Source: JAIVJM01 sp963816985
Lineage (GTDB): Bacteria > Acidobacteriota > Blastocatellia > Pyrinomonadales > Pyrinomonadaceae
Reading direction: 5' to 3'
DNA length: 64,000 nucleotides
NCBI GenBank assembly: GCA_963816985.1
Contig: CAWFMF010000001.1
Location: forward strand, 9,955-73,954
In this document: in pieces, positions 25,048 through 34,413 of the stretch
How the letters are laid out: the number at the start of each line of letters is the position of its first letter
Numbering within the stretch: the stretch's first letter is position 1
Notes under the pieces: generated by a model
What the model saw: the letters and a program-made list of their open reading frames with translations, nothing else
Told to the model about the DNA's origin: nothing
Database searches by the model: none
Translations under genes and position numbers: made by a program

Positions 25048-27057
25048 TTATCTCACCGGCGTCGCGTCCGGCTCAAACACGCGCGCCACATCAGTGATGT
25101 CCGAAGTGACGCGGCACGGCGGAAGGCTTTCGAGGAAGAGCCGCCCGTACCCTTGTGTCCTCAGACGCGGGTCGAGGACGGCGAGGATGCCCCGGTCGGT
25201 CGCGCTCCGTATCAGACGGCCCAAGCCCTGCTTGAGACTGATGATCGCCTGCGGCACGCTGTACTCGTAGAAGGATGAGCCGCCCTGCTCTTCGATGAAC
25301 CGCTGGCGCGCGGCGACCACGGGGTCGCTCGGCACGGCGAACGGGAGCTTATCAATGATGACGCACGAGAGCTGTTCGCCGCGCACGTCCACGCCCTGCC
25401 AGAAGCTCGAAGTAGCGAAGAGCACCGCGCCCTCGGTCGAGCGGAATTTTTCCAGCAGGCCCGCCTTCGACGCGCTCCCCTGCACGAAGCAAGGGTACTC
25501 GACGCGCGGCGCGACGCGTTCGTAGAGCGCGCGCATCCCGCTCAAAGAAGTGGAGAGGACGAAGGCGCGGCCCTCCGAGACTTCGAGCAGTTTTATAACC
25601 TCTTCCGCCGCCGCCTCGGCCCACTGCGGCGAGCGCGGGTCGGGCATCTTCGGCGGGAGATAGAGCACGGCCTGCTGGTCGAAGTCGTAGCCCGAAGAGG
25701 CGACGAGTTCATCCGTCTTGTCGCCGCCTGCGCCTTCGCCCTCGAAGGCTTCCTCGCCTGCGGAGAGTCCGAGGCGTCGGCGGATGAAGTCGAAGCGGCC
25801 CGCGCTCGCAAGCGTCGCCGAAGTCAGGACGACCGTCTCGACGCGCCCGAAGAGCTTGTCCTGCAAGAGCGTGGAAACGTCAATCGGCGACGCCCGCAGG
25901 AAGACCCCGCGCCCGCGCCGCTCTATCCAGTAGACGTAGCGGCGGTCGTCGCCCGCGATGATGAACTCAAGATTGAAACGCGCCTCGCGGATGCGTCGGA
26001 CGAGGTTCTCGACTTCCGGCGGCTGCTCGCGGATGGCGTCGAGCGTCGTCTCCAAACGCTGGAGCGCGCCGTCGAGACTGAGGTATGCCTCGCCGAGCGG
26101 CGTCGCCTCGACCTCGCCGTTCTGCTTCTTGCGCGCGAACGTGCCGGGCACAAGCGGCGCGCGGCCCTCCTCGCCGCGCCCCTCGCGGAAGCCCATCCAG
26201 AACTGCTCGGCGAAGCGCGCGACGCGGCCCGCCGCACGATTCAACTCGCGGTTGACGGACGAGTCCGTGACGGGCAGTTGTTGGAGGTCGCGCAGGAGGT
26301 CTTCGAGCTGGTAGTTCGAGACCTGCGCGCCGAAGTATTCCGCCGCCACGTCCTCGACCTGATGCGCTTCGTCGAAGATGACCGCCGAGTAGTCTGGGAT
26401 GACCTGCCCGAACTCGCCGCCGCGAAGGGCGAGGTCGGCGAAGAAGAGGTGGTGGTTGACGATGATGATGTCGGCGTCCGATGCGCGTTGCCGCATCCGC
26501 GTGATGAAGCAGGCGTCGTAGTCGGGACACTTCTGGCCGAGGCAGATTTCGGAGCGCGCGTCTATGTGCCGCCAGAAGGAGAGGTTTTCGGGCAGGTCAA
26601 CCAACTCGGCGCGGTCGCCCGTCTCGGACGCGCGCGCCCAGTGGCGCACCTCCTCGAAGGCATCCACGTCGTCGAGCCCGTCGAGAATCGGCGTCGTCTC
26701 GGCCTTCTTCACGCGGTTGAGGCACGCGTAGTTGCCGCGCCCCTTCAGGTACGCCGCCGAGAACTTCCGCTTGAGGACGCGTTGGAGGAAGGGCACGTCC
26801 TTCTCCATCAACTGCTCTTGCAGGTTCTTCGTGCCCGTCGAGATGACGACGCGCCCGCCCCTCTCTATCGCCGCCGCAATCGCCGGGACGAGGTAGGCGA
26901 GAGTCTTTCCCGTCCCCGTCCCCGCCTCGACAATCAAGTGCCGACGCTCCTCGAAGGCGCGCAAGACGGCCTCGGCCATCTGAATCTGGCCGGGCCGGTG
27001 TTCGTAATCGGGGTGGGCGCGGGCGATTAACCCGCCGGGGCCGAAAATCTCTTCCAT
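25048..27057 (-). CDS. dinG: ATP-dependent DNA helicase of the DinG/XPD family
   Basis: A 669-residue superfamily 2 helicase. Walker A is in IVEAGTGTGKTLAYL and the DEAH box in AVIFDEAHQVEDVA. The four cysteines expected to bind a 4Fe-4S cluster are visible: one in GRGNYACLNR and three in EICLGQKCPDYDACF. Late motifs include VLTSATLASAGRF, FWQGVDVRGEQL and SLKQGLGRLIRS. DinG-type helicases unwind 5'-3' and resolve R-loops and forks. No exonuclease domain is fused. Start ATG at 27057. Confidence 0.93.
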   Translation of the reverse strand: MEEIFGPGGLIARAHPDYEHRPGQIQMAEAVLRAFEERRHLIVEAGTGTGKTLAYLVPAIAAAIERGGRVVISTGTKNLQEQLMEKDVPFLQRVLKRKFSAAYLKGRGNYACLNRVKKAETTPILDGLDDVDAFEEVRHWARASETGDRAELVDLPENLSFWRHIDARSEICLGQKCPDYDACFITRMRQRASDADIIIVNHHLFFADLALRGGEFGQVIPDYSAVIFDEAHQVEDVAAEYFGAQVSNYQLEDLLRDLQQLPVTDSSVNRELNRAAGRVARFAEQFWMGFREGRGEEGRAPLVPGTFARKKQNGEVEATPLGEAYLSLDGALQRLETTLDAIREQPPEVENLVRRIREARFNLEFIIAGDDRRYVYWIERRGRGVFLRASPIDVSTLLQDKLFGRVETVVLTSATLASAGRFDFIRRRLGLSAGEEAFEGEGAGGDKTDELVASSGYDFDQQAVLYLPPKMPDPRSPQWAEAAAEEVIKLLEVSEGRAFVLSTSLSGMRALYERVAPRVEYPCFVQGSASKAGLLEKFRSTEGAVLFATSSFWQGVDVRGEQLSCVIIDKLPFAVPSDPVVAARQRFIEEQGGSSFYEYSVPQAIISLKQGLGRLIRSATDRGILAVLDPRLRTQGYGRLFLESLPPCRVTSDITDVARVFEPDATPVR

Positions 27058-27212
27058 AAAGAAATGCCAGTAGTCAGTATAAAGGCTCGGCCTTCATGTT
27101 GACTACTGGCGGGTTGGTTGATTTTGTTTGAAAAGCGAGCCCCGGCACGACCGAATTTTTGTGCGCCGGGCGCGGGACGTTTGAACGTCCGAGGGTGGTT
27201 TCGGGACGTTCC

Positions 27213-27353
27213 TTACTGGTTGCCGCCCTCGTCCTCGCCCGGCTCGTCTTCGGAGGGGTCTACTTTGCCGCCGGGCTCGCGCGTGAGGGCGTCAACGTCT
27301 TCGGACGGGTCAACGCGGTCGAGGTCGGGGTTGATGTTGTCTTCGTTTTCCAT
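27213..27353 (-). CDS. Tiny acidic disordered protein
   Basis: A 46-residue product (MENEDNINPDLDRVDPSEDV at the front) with a repeated V-D-P-S-E-D unit and no hydrophobic core. The ATG at 27353 has a perfect AAGGAG 6 nt upstream, which is the main reason to call it; the longer frame to 27407 has none. Together with its neighbour at 27485 it resembles low-complexity, stress-induced hydrophilic proteins. I do not recognise a family. Confidence 0.5.
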   Translation of the reverse strand: MENEDNINPDLDRVDPSEDVDALTREPGGKVDPSEDEPGEDEGGNQ

Positions 27354-27484
27354 TTGGTTCTCCTTGGCGAAATCACAGAAGCGCGCTTCGGGCCGCGTCT
27401 GGGGCAAGAGTGTAGGTCGTGCGAGGTGTGATGCGTGTGCAAAATTTTTAAGGGCGCGAGCCCGTGGATGAAGGCGACGCCGGA

Positions 27485-27691
27485 CTACTCCGAGTGCTGC
27501 ACGGGGTTGATGCCCTTGCCGGACTCGCCCGGCGCGTCTTTGCCCGGCTTGTCCTTCTGCTGCTCGTTGACGTCTTTGTCGTCCTGGCCGCCGATGGCTC
27601 CCTGCCCTTGCGCGGAGGCGGGCGGGTTGTCGCCGGAGTGTCCGGGCGAGTCGTGTTTATCGTCGTGACCGGGATTGTCGTTCTCTGCCAT
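27485..27691 (-). CDS. Small hydrophilic disordered protein
   Basis: A 68-residue protein rich in Asp, Gly, Lys, His and Pro (MAENDNPGHDDKHDSPGHSG at the front), with no predicted fold, membrane segment or cysteine. An AAGGAG ribosome-binding site sits 8 nt before the ATG. It lies between glyA (29-bp gap) and the other tiny acidic gene, all on the minus strand, and may ride on the glyA transcript. A desiccation or osmotic protectant role would be speculation. Confidence 0.55.
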   Translation of the reverse strand: MAENDNPGHDDKHDSPGHSGDNPPASAQGQGAIGGQDDKDVNEQQKDKPGKDAPGESGKGINPVQHSE

Positions 27692-27720
27692 GAGGTTCTC
27701 TCCTTTGTAAAGTTGCGGAG

Positions 27721-29034
27721 TTAGTCAGCGCCCATCGCTTCGATTTCCGGCCTCTGCCGGAGGCGCTGCGGGTAGAGCGGGAAGCGCGCAGAGAGTTCGT
27801 GGACGGACTCTCGGACGCGCGCGCGCACCTCTTCGGATTCGGGCTCGTGGAGGACGGCGGCGATGAGCCGCGCGACCTGCCGCATCTCTTCTTCGCCCAT
27901 CCCGCGCGTCGTCAGGGCGGGCGTGCCGAGGCGAATGCCGGAGGCGACGAAGGGCTTGTTGGTGTCGAAGGGGATGGTGTTCTTGTTGGCGGTGATGCTT
28001 GCGGCTTCGAGCGCCTTCTCGGCCACCTTGCCGGTCACGCCCTTGCCGCCCATGAAGACATCGAGGAGGATGAGGTGGTTGTCAGTCCCGCCGGAGACGA
28101 GCCGGAAGCCCTGCGCGCCCAACTCTTCGGCGAGCGCCTTCGCGTTCCGAAGAATCCTCCGCTGGTAGTCCTTGAAGTCTTCCCTGAGAGCTTCGCCGAA
28201 GGCGACGGCCTTCGCCGCGATGATGTGGATGAGCGGGCCGCCCTGCACGCCGGGGAAGACCTTGCGGTCAACCTCTTTGGCGATGGCGTTCTCCTCTCCG
28301 GCACGGCAGAGGATGAGTCCGCCGCGCGGGCCTCGGAGCGTCTTGTGCGTCGTCGTCGTCACGAAGTCGGCGTGCGGCACGGGCGAAGGGTGAAGCCCGG
28401 CGGCAATCGGCCCGGCGATGTGCGCGATGTCGGCCATGACGCGCGCGCCGACGGAGGCGGCAATCTGCCCGATGCGCTCGAAGTCAATGGTGCGCGGGTA
28501 GGCCGACGCGCCGCAGATGATGAGCTTCGGGCGGCTCTCCTCGGCGATGCGTTGCAGCTCTTCGTAATCAATCTGCTCGGTCTCGCGCGAGACGCCGTAG
28601 TCCGCGACCTTGTAGCTGAAGCCGGAGAAGTTCAGGGGGTGGCCGTGCGTGAGGTGTCCGCCGTGCGAGAGGTTCATGCCGAGAATCTGGTCGCCGTATT
28701 CGAGCGCGGCCAAAAGGACGGCCATGTTCGCCTGCGCGCCGCTGTGCGGCTGGACGTTGGCGTGCTCCGCGCCGAACAACTCCTTCGCGCGGTCAATCGC
28801 CGCTTGCTCCACCACGTCCGTAAATTCGCAGCCGCCGTAGTAACGCTTCCGTGGGTAGCCTTCGGCGTACTTGTTGGTGAAGACCGAGCCCATCGCCTCA
28901 AGCACCGCCTCGCTGACGAAATTCTCCGAGGCGATGAGTTCAAGCCCCTCGGCCTGACGCGCCACCTCGTCGTCAATCGCGCGGGCAATCAAAGGGTCAA
29001 CTTCCGCCAGAGGCGCGTTCCGCAGGTCGCTCAT
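27721..29034 (-). CDS. glyA: Serine hydroxymethyltransferase
   Basis: About 437 residues from the ATG at 29034 (MSDLRNAPLAEVDPLIARAI), chosen because GGAGGAGAG immediately precedes it; the upstream frame is non-coding in character. Family blocks are LELIASENFVSEAVLEA, TNKYAEGYPRKRYYGG and QPHSGAQANMAVLLA, with the PLP-binding Lys in TTTHKTLRGPRGG. The enzyme interconverts serine and glycine with tetrahydrofolate and supplies one-carbon units. No glycine riboswitch was seen upstream. Confidence 0.95.
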   Translation of the reverse strand: MSDLRNAPLAEVDPLIARAIDDEVARQAEGLELIASENFVSEAVLEAMGSVFTNKYAEGYPRKRYYGGCEFTDVVEQAAIDRAKELFGAEHANVQPHSGAQANMAVLLAALEYGDQILGMNLSHGGHLTHGHPLNFSGFSYKVADYGVSRETEQIDYEELQRIAEESRPKLIICGASAYPRTIDFERIGQIAASVGARVMADIAHIAGPIAAGLHPSPVPHADFVTTTTHKTLRGPRGGLILCRAGEENAIAKEVDRKVFPGVQGGPLIHIIAAKAVAFGEALREDFKDYQRRILRNAKALAEELGAQGFRLVSGGTDNHLILLDVFMGGKGVTGKVAEKALEAASITANKNTIPFDTNKPFVASGIRLGTPALTTRGMGEEEMRQVARLIAAVLHEPESEEVRARVRESVHELSARFPLYPQRLRQRPEIEAMGAD

Positions 29035-29148
29035 CTCTCCTCCTCGTCCGGGGCCGCCGCGTGTCTCGATGCAGTTGTATTTTGAAAGGCGCTTGATGTT
29101 ACAACACGCCCCGCCCGCCTGCAACGCGACCCGGCGGCCCGCCGCCGC

Positions 29149-29176
29149 TTGAAGATTTCGGAACTTAGGCTATACT
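29149..29176 (+). promoter_or_regulatory. Sigma-70-type promoter for the S41 peptidase
   Basis: TTGAAG (29149-29154), a 16-bp spacer and TATACT (29171-29176) lie 57 bp before the ATG at 29233; AGGAG is present close to the start. Confidence 0.55.
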
Positions 29177-29232
29177 GACACGTAAATATGACCGGATTGC
29201 ATTTTCGGTCAACAGTCAAGGAGAACTAAGTT

Positions 29233-30339
29233 ATGAAGATACTCAGAGCCGCAGCAGCAGCCGCCTTCCTCTCCCTCATGATGATCATCCTGCCCGGCGA
29301 CGCCCCGGCGCAAGCGCCGCCCGAACAGCCCGACATGACGCTTGACTCAGCCGCCCGCGCCGAAGTCATCGAGGCCGTCATCAAGCGACTCGGCGAAGCC
29401 TACGTCTTCCCCGAAGTGGCCGCGAAGATGGGCGAGTCGCTCCGCAAGCGCGTGGCCGGGAAGGAGTACGAGGAGGTCACGAGCGCCAAAGAGTTCGCCA
29501 AAAAACTGACCGCCGACTTGCAGGAGGTGAGCCGGGACAAGCACCTCCGCGTGCGCTACTCGCACCAGCCGATTCCCGAAAGGCAGCAGCGCGCCGCGCC
29601 GACCGCCGAGGAGCAGGAGCAGTTCCGGCGCAACATGGGCCGCATCAACTACGGCTTCGAGCGCGTCGAGCGACTGCCCGGCAACGTCGGCTACGTGGAC
29701 TTCCGTGGCTTCTTCGCGCCCGAACTCGGCACAGACACTGTGGCCTCGGTCTTCAACTTCCTCTCGAACACCGACGCCCTCATCATTGACCTCCGCAAGA
29801 ACGGCGGCGGCGACCCCGAAATGGTGGCGCTCATCTGCTCCTACCTCTTCGGCGCGGAGCCCGTCCACCTCAACTCTCTCTACTGGCGCGAGGGCGACCG
29901 CACCGAGGAGTTCTGGACGAAGAAGGAGGTCGCGGGCAAGCGATACACGGGCAAGGACGTGTACGTCCTGACGAGCAACTACACCTTCTCCGGCGCGGAG
30001 GAGTTCTCCTACAACCTCAAGAACCTGAAGCGCGCGACCATCGTCGGCGAGACGACGGGCGGCGGCGCGCACCCCGGCGGCGGCTTCCGCATCAACCAGC
30101 ACTTCGGGATGTTCATCCCCACGGGCCGCGCCATCAACCCCATCACCAAGACCAACTGGGAAGGCACGGGCGTCGAGCCGGACGTGAAAGTCCCCGCCGA
30201 CCAGGCCCTCAAGGTCGCGCATCTCGCCGCCGTCAAGAAGGCCGCCGAGAAGACGAACGACGAAGAGCTGAAGGGCGCGCTCCGTCGTCAGGCCGAGACG
30301 CTTCAGAAAGAACTCGGCGAGCTTCAGAGCAAGAAGTAG
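29233..30339 (+). CDS. Exported S41 family peptidase (tail-specific/IRBP type)
   Basis: A 368-residue protein. A signal peptide (AAAAAFLSLMMIILPGDAPA) is followed by an N-terminal helical domain (residues 40-110) like that of IRBP/TSP peptidases. The S41 core begins GNVGYVDFRGFF and includes ALIIDLRKNGGGDPEM. The catalytic Ser is probable in TSNYTFSGAEEFSYNL, and a substrate-shaping block ETTGGGAHPG follows. There is no PDZ domain. The C-terminal 40 residues form a charged helix. Likely cleaves peptides or protein C-termini in the envelope; substrate unknown. Confidence 0.87.
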   Translation: MKILRAAAAAAFLSLMMIILPGDAPAQAPPEQPDMTLDSAARAEVIEAVIKRLGEAYVFPEVAAKMGESLRKRVAGKEYEEVTSAKEFAKKLTADLQEVSRDKHLRVRYSHQPIPERQQRAAPTAEEQEQFRRNMGRINYGFERVERLPGNVGYVDFRGFFAPELGTDTVASVFNFLSNTDALIIDLRKNGGGDPEMVALICSYLFGAEPVHLNSLYWREGDRTEEFWTKKEVAGKRYTGKDVYVLTSNYTFSGAEEFSYNLKNLKRATIVGETTGGGAHPGGGFRINQHFGMFIPTGRAINPITKTNWEGTGVEPDVKVPADQALKVAHLAAVKKAAEKTNDEELKGALRRQAETLQKELGELQSKK

Positions 30340-30416
30340 ACGGCGCGGGCCGACCGGACTCAGAGCGCCGAGCAAAACATCCGGCGCTGAATATTTATTC
30401 TGGCGCTGAACATTTA

Positions 30417-30488
30417 TGTAGGGGCAGGGCTTGTCCCTGCCCGGACGCTGACGCAGCCATCCGGGCAGGGACAAGCCCTGCCCCTACA
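30417..30488. repeat. 28-bp-arm palindrome (TGTAGGGGCAGGGC type)
   Basis: Perfect 28-bp arms (30417-30444 and 30461-30488) enclose 16 nt. It lies in the convergent gap between the S41 peptidase and lgt. Its outer 14 bp are shared with the element at 53958-54036, so it is a dispersed palindrome family. Confidence 0.88.
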
Positions 30489-30520
30489 GTCTTGTGAGCG
30501 TCGCTTTTCTCTTCCCCGCT

Positions 30521-31417
30521 TCAAGTCGCCGCGTGGGTGGCTTCTTTGGCGGACACGTCAGCGGGTCTCGATGGCTTGAACTCGTGCGTGGTCTCTTCGC
30601 GGCGCAGGGCACGGCGCAGGCCGAGCGCGGCGGGGACGAATGTGAGCAGGCACATCAACTGCGGGACGGTGAGCGTGTCCATGAAGAGTTGCGTGGACTG
30701 GTCGCCGCGAAGGTATTCGAGCGCGAAGCGCGTCGTGCAGTAGCAGAGCCAGTAGAAGCAGAAGGTCGCGCCGGGTCGCTCTCGAAACTTTTTGTAAAAC
30801 CGCGACGCCAGAAGGAAGAGCAGCAGGCCGTTGAGCGCGAGATAGATTTGAACGGGGTGGACGGGGAGCGAGAGGTCTGCGACCGGCGAGATGAGTCCGG
30901 CGCGCGCCTGCGCGACGAAGGGATAACTGGCGTGCGGGAAGCTGACCGCCCACGGGAGGTTCGAGAGCGTCCCGTAGTCGTCGCCGTTGAGGAAGCAGCT
31001 CAAGCGCCCGACGGCGATTCCCAGACCGAGACACGGCACGGCGAGGTCTGCGTAACGCGGCGTCTCCAAGCGATGGTAGCGGCAGTAGATGAGGAGCGCG
31101 GCGAAGCCTCCGAGGTACGCGCCCCAGGAGGCGAGGCCGCCGCCGGGGTCGAGAATCTGTCGTGGGTTCGCTAAGGTCGCGTCGAGGTGCTGGACGAGGA
31201 AGAAGGCGCGCGTCCCAAGAAGCCCGCCCGCCATCATCCACAGCGCCGCGCCCGCCGCGTGATAGCGCGAGACGCCCGCGCCCTTGCTCCTGCGCATCAG
31301 GACGAAGAGCGCGAGGAGCATCGCCAGCGCGTACAGCCACACCGACTCCGGCACGAGCCACTCGAAGACGCCCGTGCCGAAGACGGAGTTGAGATATTCG
31401 ACGATGCGCGGCCTCAC
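30521..31417 (-). CDS. lgt: Prolipoprotein diacylglyceryl transferase
   Basis: About 298 residues from a GTG at 31417 whose GTGA overlaps the stop of the upstream metallopeptidase. The protein has about seven membrane helices and the Lgt signature in the form IAVGRLSCFLNGDDYG. HPVQIYLALNGLLLFLL and RPGATFCFYWLCYCTTRFAL match later family blocks. The region that is HGG or YGG in well-studied Lgt reads LASWGAYLGGFAAL, so one catalytic His is not obviously conserved. Lgt adds diacylglycerol to the lipobox Cys of exported prolipoproteins. The directly upstream, overlapping gene is itself a lipoprotein. Confidence 0.85.
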   Translation of the reverse strand: MRPRIVEYLNSVFGTGVFEWLVPESVWLYALAMLLALFVLMRRSKGAGVSRYHAAGAALWMMAGGLLGTRAFFLVQHLDATLANPRQILDPGGGLASWGAYLGGFAALLIYCRYHRLETPRYADLAVPCLGLGIAVGRLSCFLNGDDYGTLSNLPWAVSFPHASYPFVAQARAGLISPVADLSLPVHPVQIYLALNGLLLFLLASRFYKKFRERPGATFCFYWLCYCTTRFALEYLRGDQSTQLFMDTLTVPQLMCLLTFVPAALGLRRALRREETTHEFKPSRPADVSAKEATHAAT

Positions 31418-34071
31418 CCTCGCACCTCGCCTTTCAGACGCCTGCGCCACGCGAAGGCCGCCGCCAAAGGCAGAAGCACGACCCACGTCAAGAAGCTCTT
31501 CGTCGCGGGGACGATGGCGGCGGTGTTGCACTTGCATTCGCACTCGCCGCTCTCGTTGATGACGGCGTAGGGCGGGTCGGCGGAGGCGACGAAGCCGTTG
31601 CCGGGAGAGGTCGAGATGCGCGAGTTGCCGCCGCCGGCTTCGGTGGTCGTGACGCGGTAGAAAATCTTGTCCCCGGCCTTGAGCGTGTTCCAGTTGGCGA
31701 CGGGCAGCGTAAAAGTCCCGTTCGGCACGCCCCCGGCGGGGTTCGTGACGCCGCTCTGCACGCCGCTCGTCACGCGGTTGACGGTGAAGGCCGCGTCGTT
31801 GGCGACCTCGATCTCGAAGCGCGTGTTGAAGACGTTGGCGGCCTGCGCCGTCGTCCCGCTGAACTGGTAGTCGCGGCCCGTCCAGACCGTGAAGGTCGGC
31901 CCGGCGGCAGCGCCGCGCTGGAGGAAGTCGTCGCTGATGTCCACGACCGCGTCGCGCTCGGAGAGGAAGATGCCCGCGCGCGCGAAGCCGGAGCAGAGTT
32001 TGTGGATGCTGCTGCCCGTCCCGAACTGCGTCGTCAACTGCTGCAAGAGGTTGAGGTAGGAGTCGTGGACGGCCTTGTCCGAGCCGCTGTTGGTGAGGCC
32101 GATGCCAGACGTTTCCAGCGCCTTGAGGAGGTTGATGTTGATGACCGCCGTGCCGAGCGCGCCCTGATTGTTGAGCCCGACGCGCGTGCTCCACAAGGCC
32201 CAGTTAATCATCTGCCCGTCGGCGTGCGAGCCCGACGCCAGCGAGCGGTGGTCGGGGAACACGTCGAGCGTCTCGGCGAGTCGCGGGACGAAGCCGGTCT
32301 GCACGGGCGCGCCGCTGTTGTGCTCCCAGTACGCGCCGAAGGTCGGGTTGTTGTGGACGGTCGCCGCCCAGAAGTCCGAGAGCCCTTCGCTGATTGCGCC
32401 GGTGAACGTCCCGCCGCCGACGGCGAGCTGGCGGCGGCTGAGGATGTGGCCGAACTCGTGTGTGATGACCGTCGCGTCGAGCCCGGAGTTGAAGAGCGCG
32501 TTCGACGAAGTGCTGCTCGAAGTGGTCGCGCTGCCGATGCCGAACTTGAGAGTGTTGTTGACGGCGCTCGCGCAGGCGTTGTTCACGCTGCCGTCGCCGC
32601 AGGGGTTGCTGTGGTTGGCGGTGACGGTGATGGAGGCGAAGGTCTGACTCCCTAGTCCCTCGAAATTTTTCATGTGGTTGAAGACCCACGAGTAGGTGTT
32701 GACCTCCATGAAGCGGCTGTTGTAGCCCGCCTGATTTGTCCGCTCGACGGTCGCGCCGTTAATCGGCGAGACGTTGAAGTCGGCAGGCGGCCCGCCCGCC
32801 GAGGAGATCGTGACCGGGGTGTTCGTCACGCCGTCCGCGCCGCCGTTCGCGCCGACGATGCGGCCCGTCAGAGTCAGCGCGTAGTTGCCGCCCGAAGGGC
32901 CGTTGACCTCGAAGCCTTGCACTTCCGTGCCGACCGTCGGGCTGATGTTGAAGGTCAGGCCCGAAGCCGCGTCGGAGAAGAACTGCGGTTCGAGTTGCAG
33001 GATTTTTCCGCTCTCGGCGTCCACCCAGAGGCGGTACGGGCCTTCCTCGGCCTGCACGTCCAGCCGCCACGCGTAGAGCATCGTCTTGCCGTAAGGGAGG
33101 ATGACGAGTTCGGGTTTCGACTGCGGCAAGGCATCGTCGCGGCGCTGCGGGTCGGGCGAAGGGGCGGGCTGAGCGGTCGGGACGGGCGAAGGGGCGGCGG
33201 TCGGCGCGGTCGAAGGCGCGGGCAGCGGGCCGTCCGGCGAAGGGACGGGCCGCGGGCCTTCGGGCGAGCCCTCGCCCAAGACCTTCGTGTACTGCGAGAC
33301 GTGCCGCGTGGCGGCGGCGACGGCCCCGGCCTCGTCGAGGCTGCGGCGGTTGCCCATCTCGACGAGGTTGAAGACGCGGCCCATGAGGGCGACGAGGCCG
33401 CGCCCCCTCTGCGACAGAGCGCGGACGCCGGTGTTATCAATCGGCACGCCCTCGAAATGTTGGTCGAAGACGAGCACCTCCTGCGCGCGCTGGGCGTTCG
33501 CGCGGTTCTGGTTGGCCCGCTCTTCGATGTCCTTCTCGGTGGCCGGGCTGAGCTTGCCGAGCTTCCCCGCGAGACGCTTCTTCGTCTCTTCGATGTCTCG
33601 ACGCGCCGCCGCGTCGAGCGCCCCCTTGTCGGGCTCCGGCGAAGCGACGCGCCTCGAAAGTCTCAGCTCCTCCGGGTTGCGCTCCCACTGGAAGGCACGG
33701 AGCACCTGCACGATGAGTTCGCGCGCCTGCCCTTCGGCGGCCTGCTGCTCGCCCGCCGGGCCGAGGTTAATCTGGAAGGCCTCGCCGTCGTAGGTGGGCA
33801 GCGCGCCCCCGGCTCCCTTCGGCAGCTTCGAGCGGTCGGCGGCGACCGGCGGCCTTTCGAGCGGCGGCGCTTCGATGGGCGGGACGCGGTACTGCGGCGC
33901 GGTTGAAGTGACCTCCTTCTGCGCGCCGGGGGGCGTGGGCGTCGCCGCCGTGCCGTTCTGGTTCTGCGTCCGCGAGTTCTCATTCTCGTCCCGTTTGCAG
34001 GAGAGTGAGACGAGCGGGGAGACGAGCAACAAGGCGAGGGCGCAAGTCCTGAGAGCGGTTTGCATCTTCAC
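31414..34071 (-). CDS. Lipoprotein zinc metallopeptidase (M36/M4-like) with C-terminal membrane tail
   Basis: An 885-residue protein starting at a GTG with GGAGG 7 nt upstream. The lipobox SLVS-type sequence VSPLVSLSC gives a lipidated Cys near residue 25. A Pro/Ala/Ser-rich linker and an FTP/PepSY-like pro-region (residues 90-380) follow. The catalytic site is TVITHEFGHILSRRQ with a third ligand in AISEGLSDFWA. The last 50 residues are C-rich (GECECKCN), then one hydrophobic helix (WVVLLPLAAAFAW) and RRRLKGE. This resembles sorting tails such as MYXO-CTERM. A protein anchored by lipid at one end and a helix at the other is unusual. The stop overlaps lgt by 4 bp. Confidence 0.85.
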   Translation of the reverse strand: MKMQTALRTCALALLLVSPLVSLSCKRDENENSRTQNQNGTAATPTPPGAQKEVTSTAPQYRVPPIEAPPLERPPVAADRSKLPKGAGGALPTYDGEAFQINLGPAGEQQAAEGQARELIVQVLRAFQWERNPEELRLSRRVASPEPDKGALDAAARRDIEETKKRLAGKLGKLSPATEKDIEERANQNRANAQRAQEVLVFDQHFEGVPIDNTGVRALSQRGRGLVALMGRVFNLVEMGNRRSLDEAGAVAAATRHVSQYTKVLGEGSPEGPRPVPSPDGPLPAPSTAPTAAPSPVPTAQPAPSPDPQRRDDALPQSKPELVILPYGKTMLYAWRLDVQAEEGPYRLWVDAESGKILQLEPQFFSDAASGLTFNISPTVGTEVQGFEVNGPSGGNYALTLTGRIVGANGGADGVTNTPVTISSAGGPPADFNVSPINGATVERTNQAGYNSRFMEVNTYSWVFNHMKNFEGLGSQTFASITVTANHSNPCGDGSVNNACASAVNNTLKFGIGSATTSSSTSSNALFNSGLDATVITHEFGHILSRRQLAVGGGTFTGAISEGLSDFWAATVHNNPTFGAYWEHNSGAPVQTGFVPRLAETLDVFPDHRSLASGSHADGQMINWALWSTRVGLNNQGALGTAVININLLKALETSGIGLTNSGSDKAVHDSYLNLLQQLTTQFGTGSSIHKLCSGFARAGIFLSERDAVVDISDDFLQRGAAAGPTFTVWTGRDYQFSGTTAQAANVFNTRFEIEVANDAAFTVNRVTSGVQSGVTNPAGGVPNGTFTLPVANWNTLKAGDKIFYRVTTTEAGGGNSRISTSPGNGFVASADPPYAVINESGECECKCNTAAIVPATKSFLTWVVLLPLAAAFAWRRRLKGEVRG

Positions 34072-34413
34072 AGCAGACCTCCAGACGGGTCGGGCGACCG
34101 GGCGCGCGGATTTGAGGTTTCCACCTTGAGCGGGGGCGAAGAGCGAGAGAGCGTCGGTTGAAGTCGAGAGCGTGAAGGACGCGCGTAAAGGTGCGGGTCG
34201 CGAGAGCAGGCGTTCCTTCAGAAGCTGTTTCCCCGTGAAGTGGGCCGGAATTTATGCCCAACCGCATGGGTTGTCAAGGTCTTTTTCCGCGCGTGAAAAG
34301 TCGCGTGAGACTTCTGCGGCGTTGCGTTCGGCGCGGCACGTGCGCGAGAATGAGCGCCCGTTAATGATTCGACGGCCACTCAGTCAGCGAAGGAGACGAC
34401 GCCCGAAACTTTT
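34072..34413. other. Divergent promoter region between metallopeptidase and proS
   Basis: A 342-bp gap between genes read in opposite directions must hold both promoters. I found no convincing consensus pair, T-box or other leader structure. A weak candidate -35 (TTGTCA at about 34274) faces proS. Confidence 0.4.
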
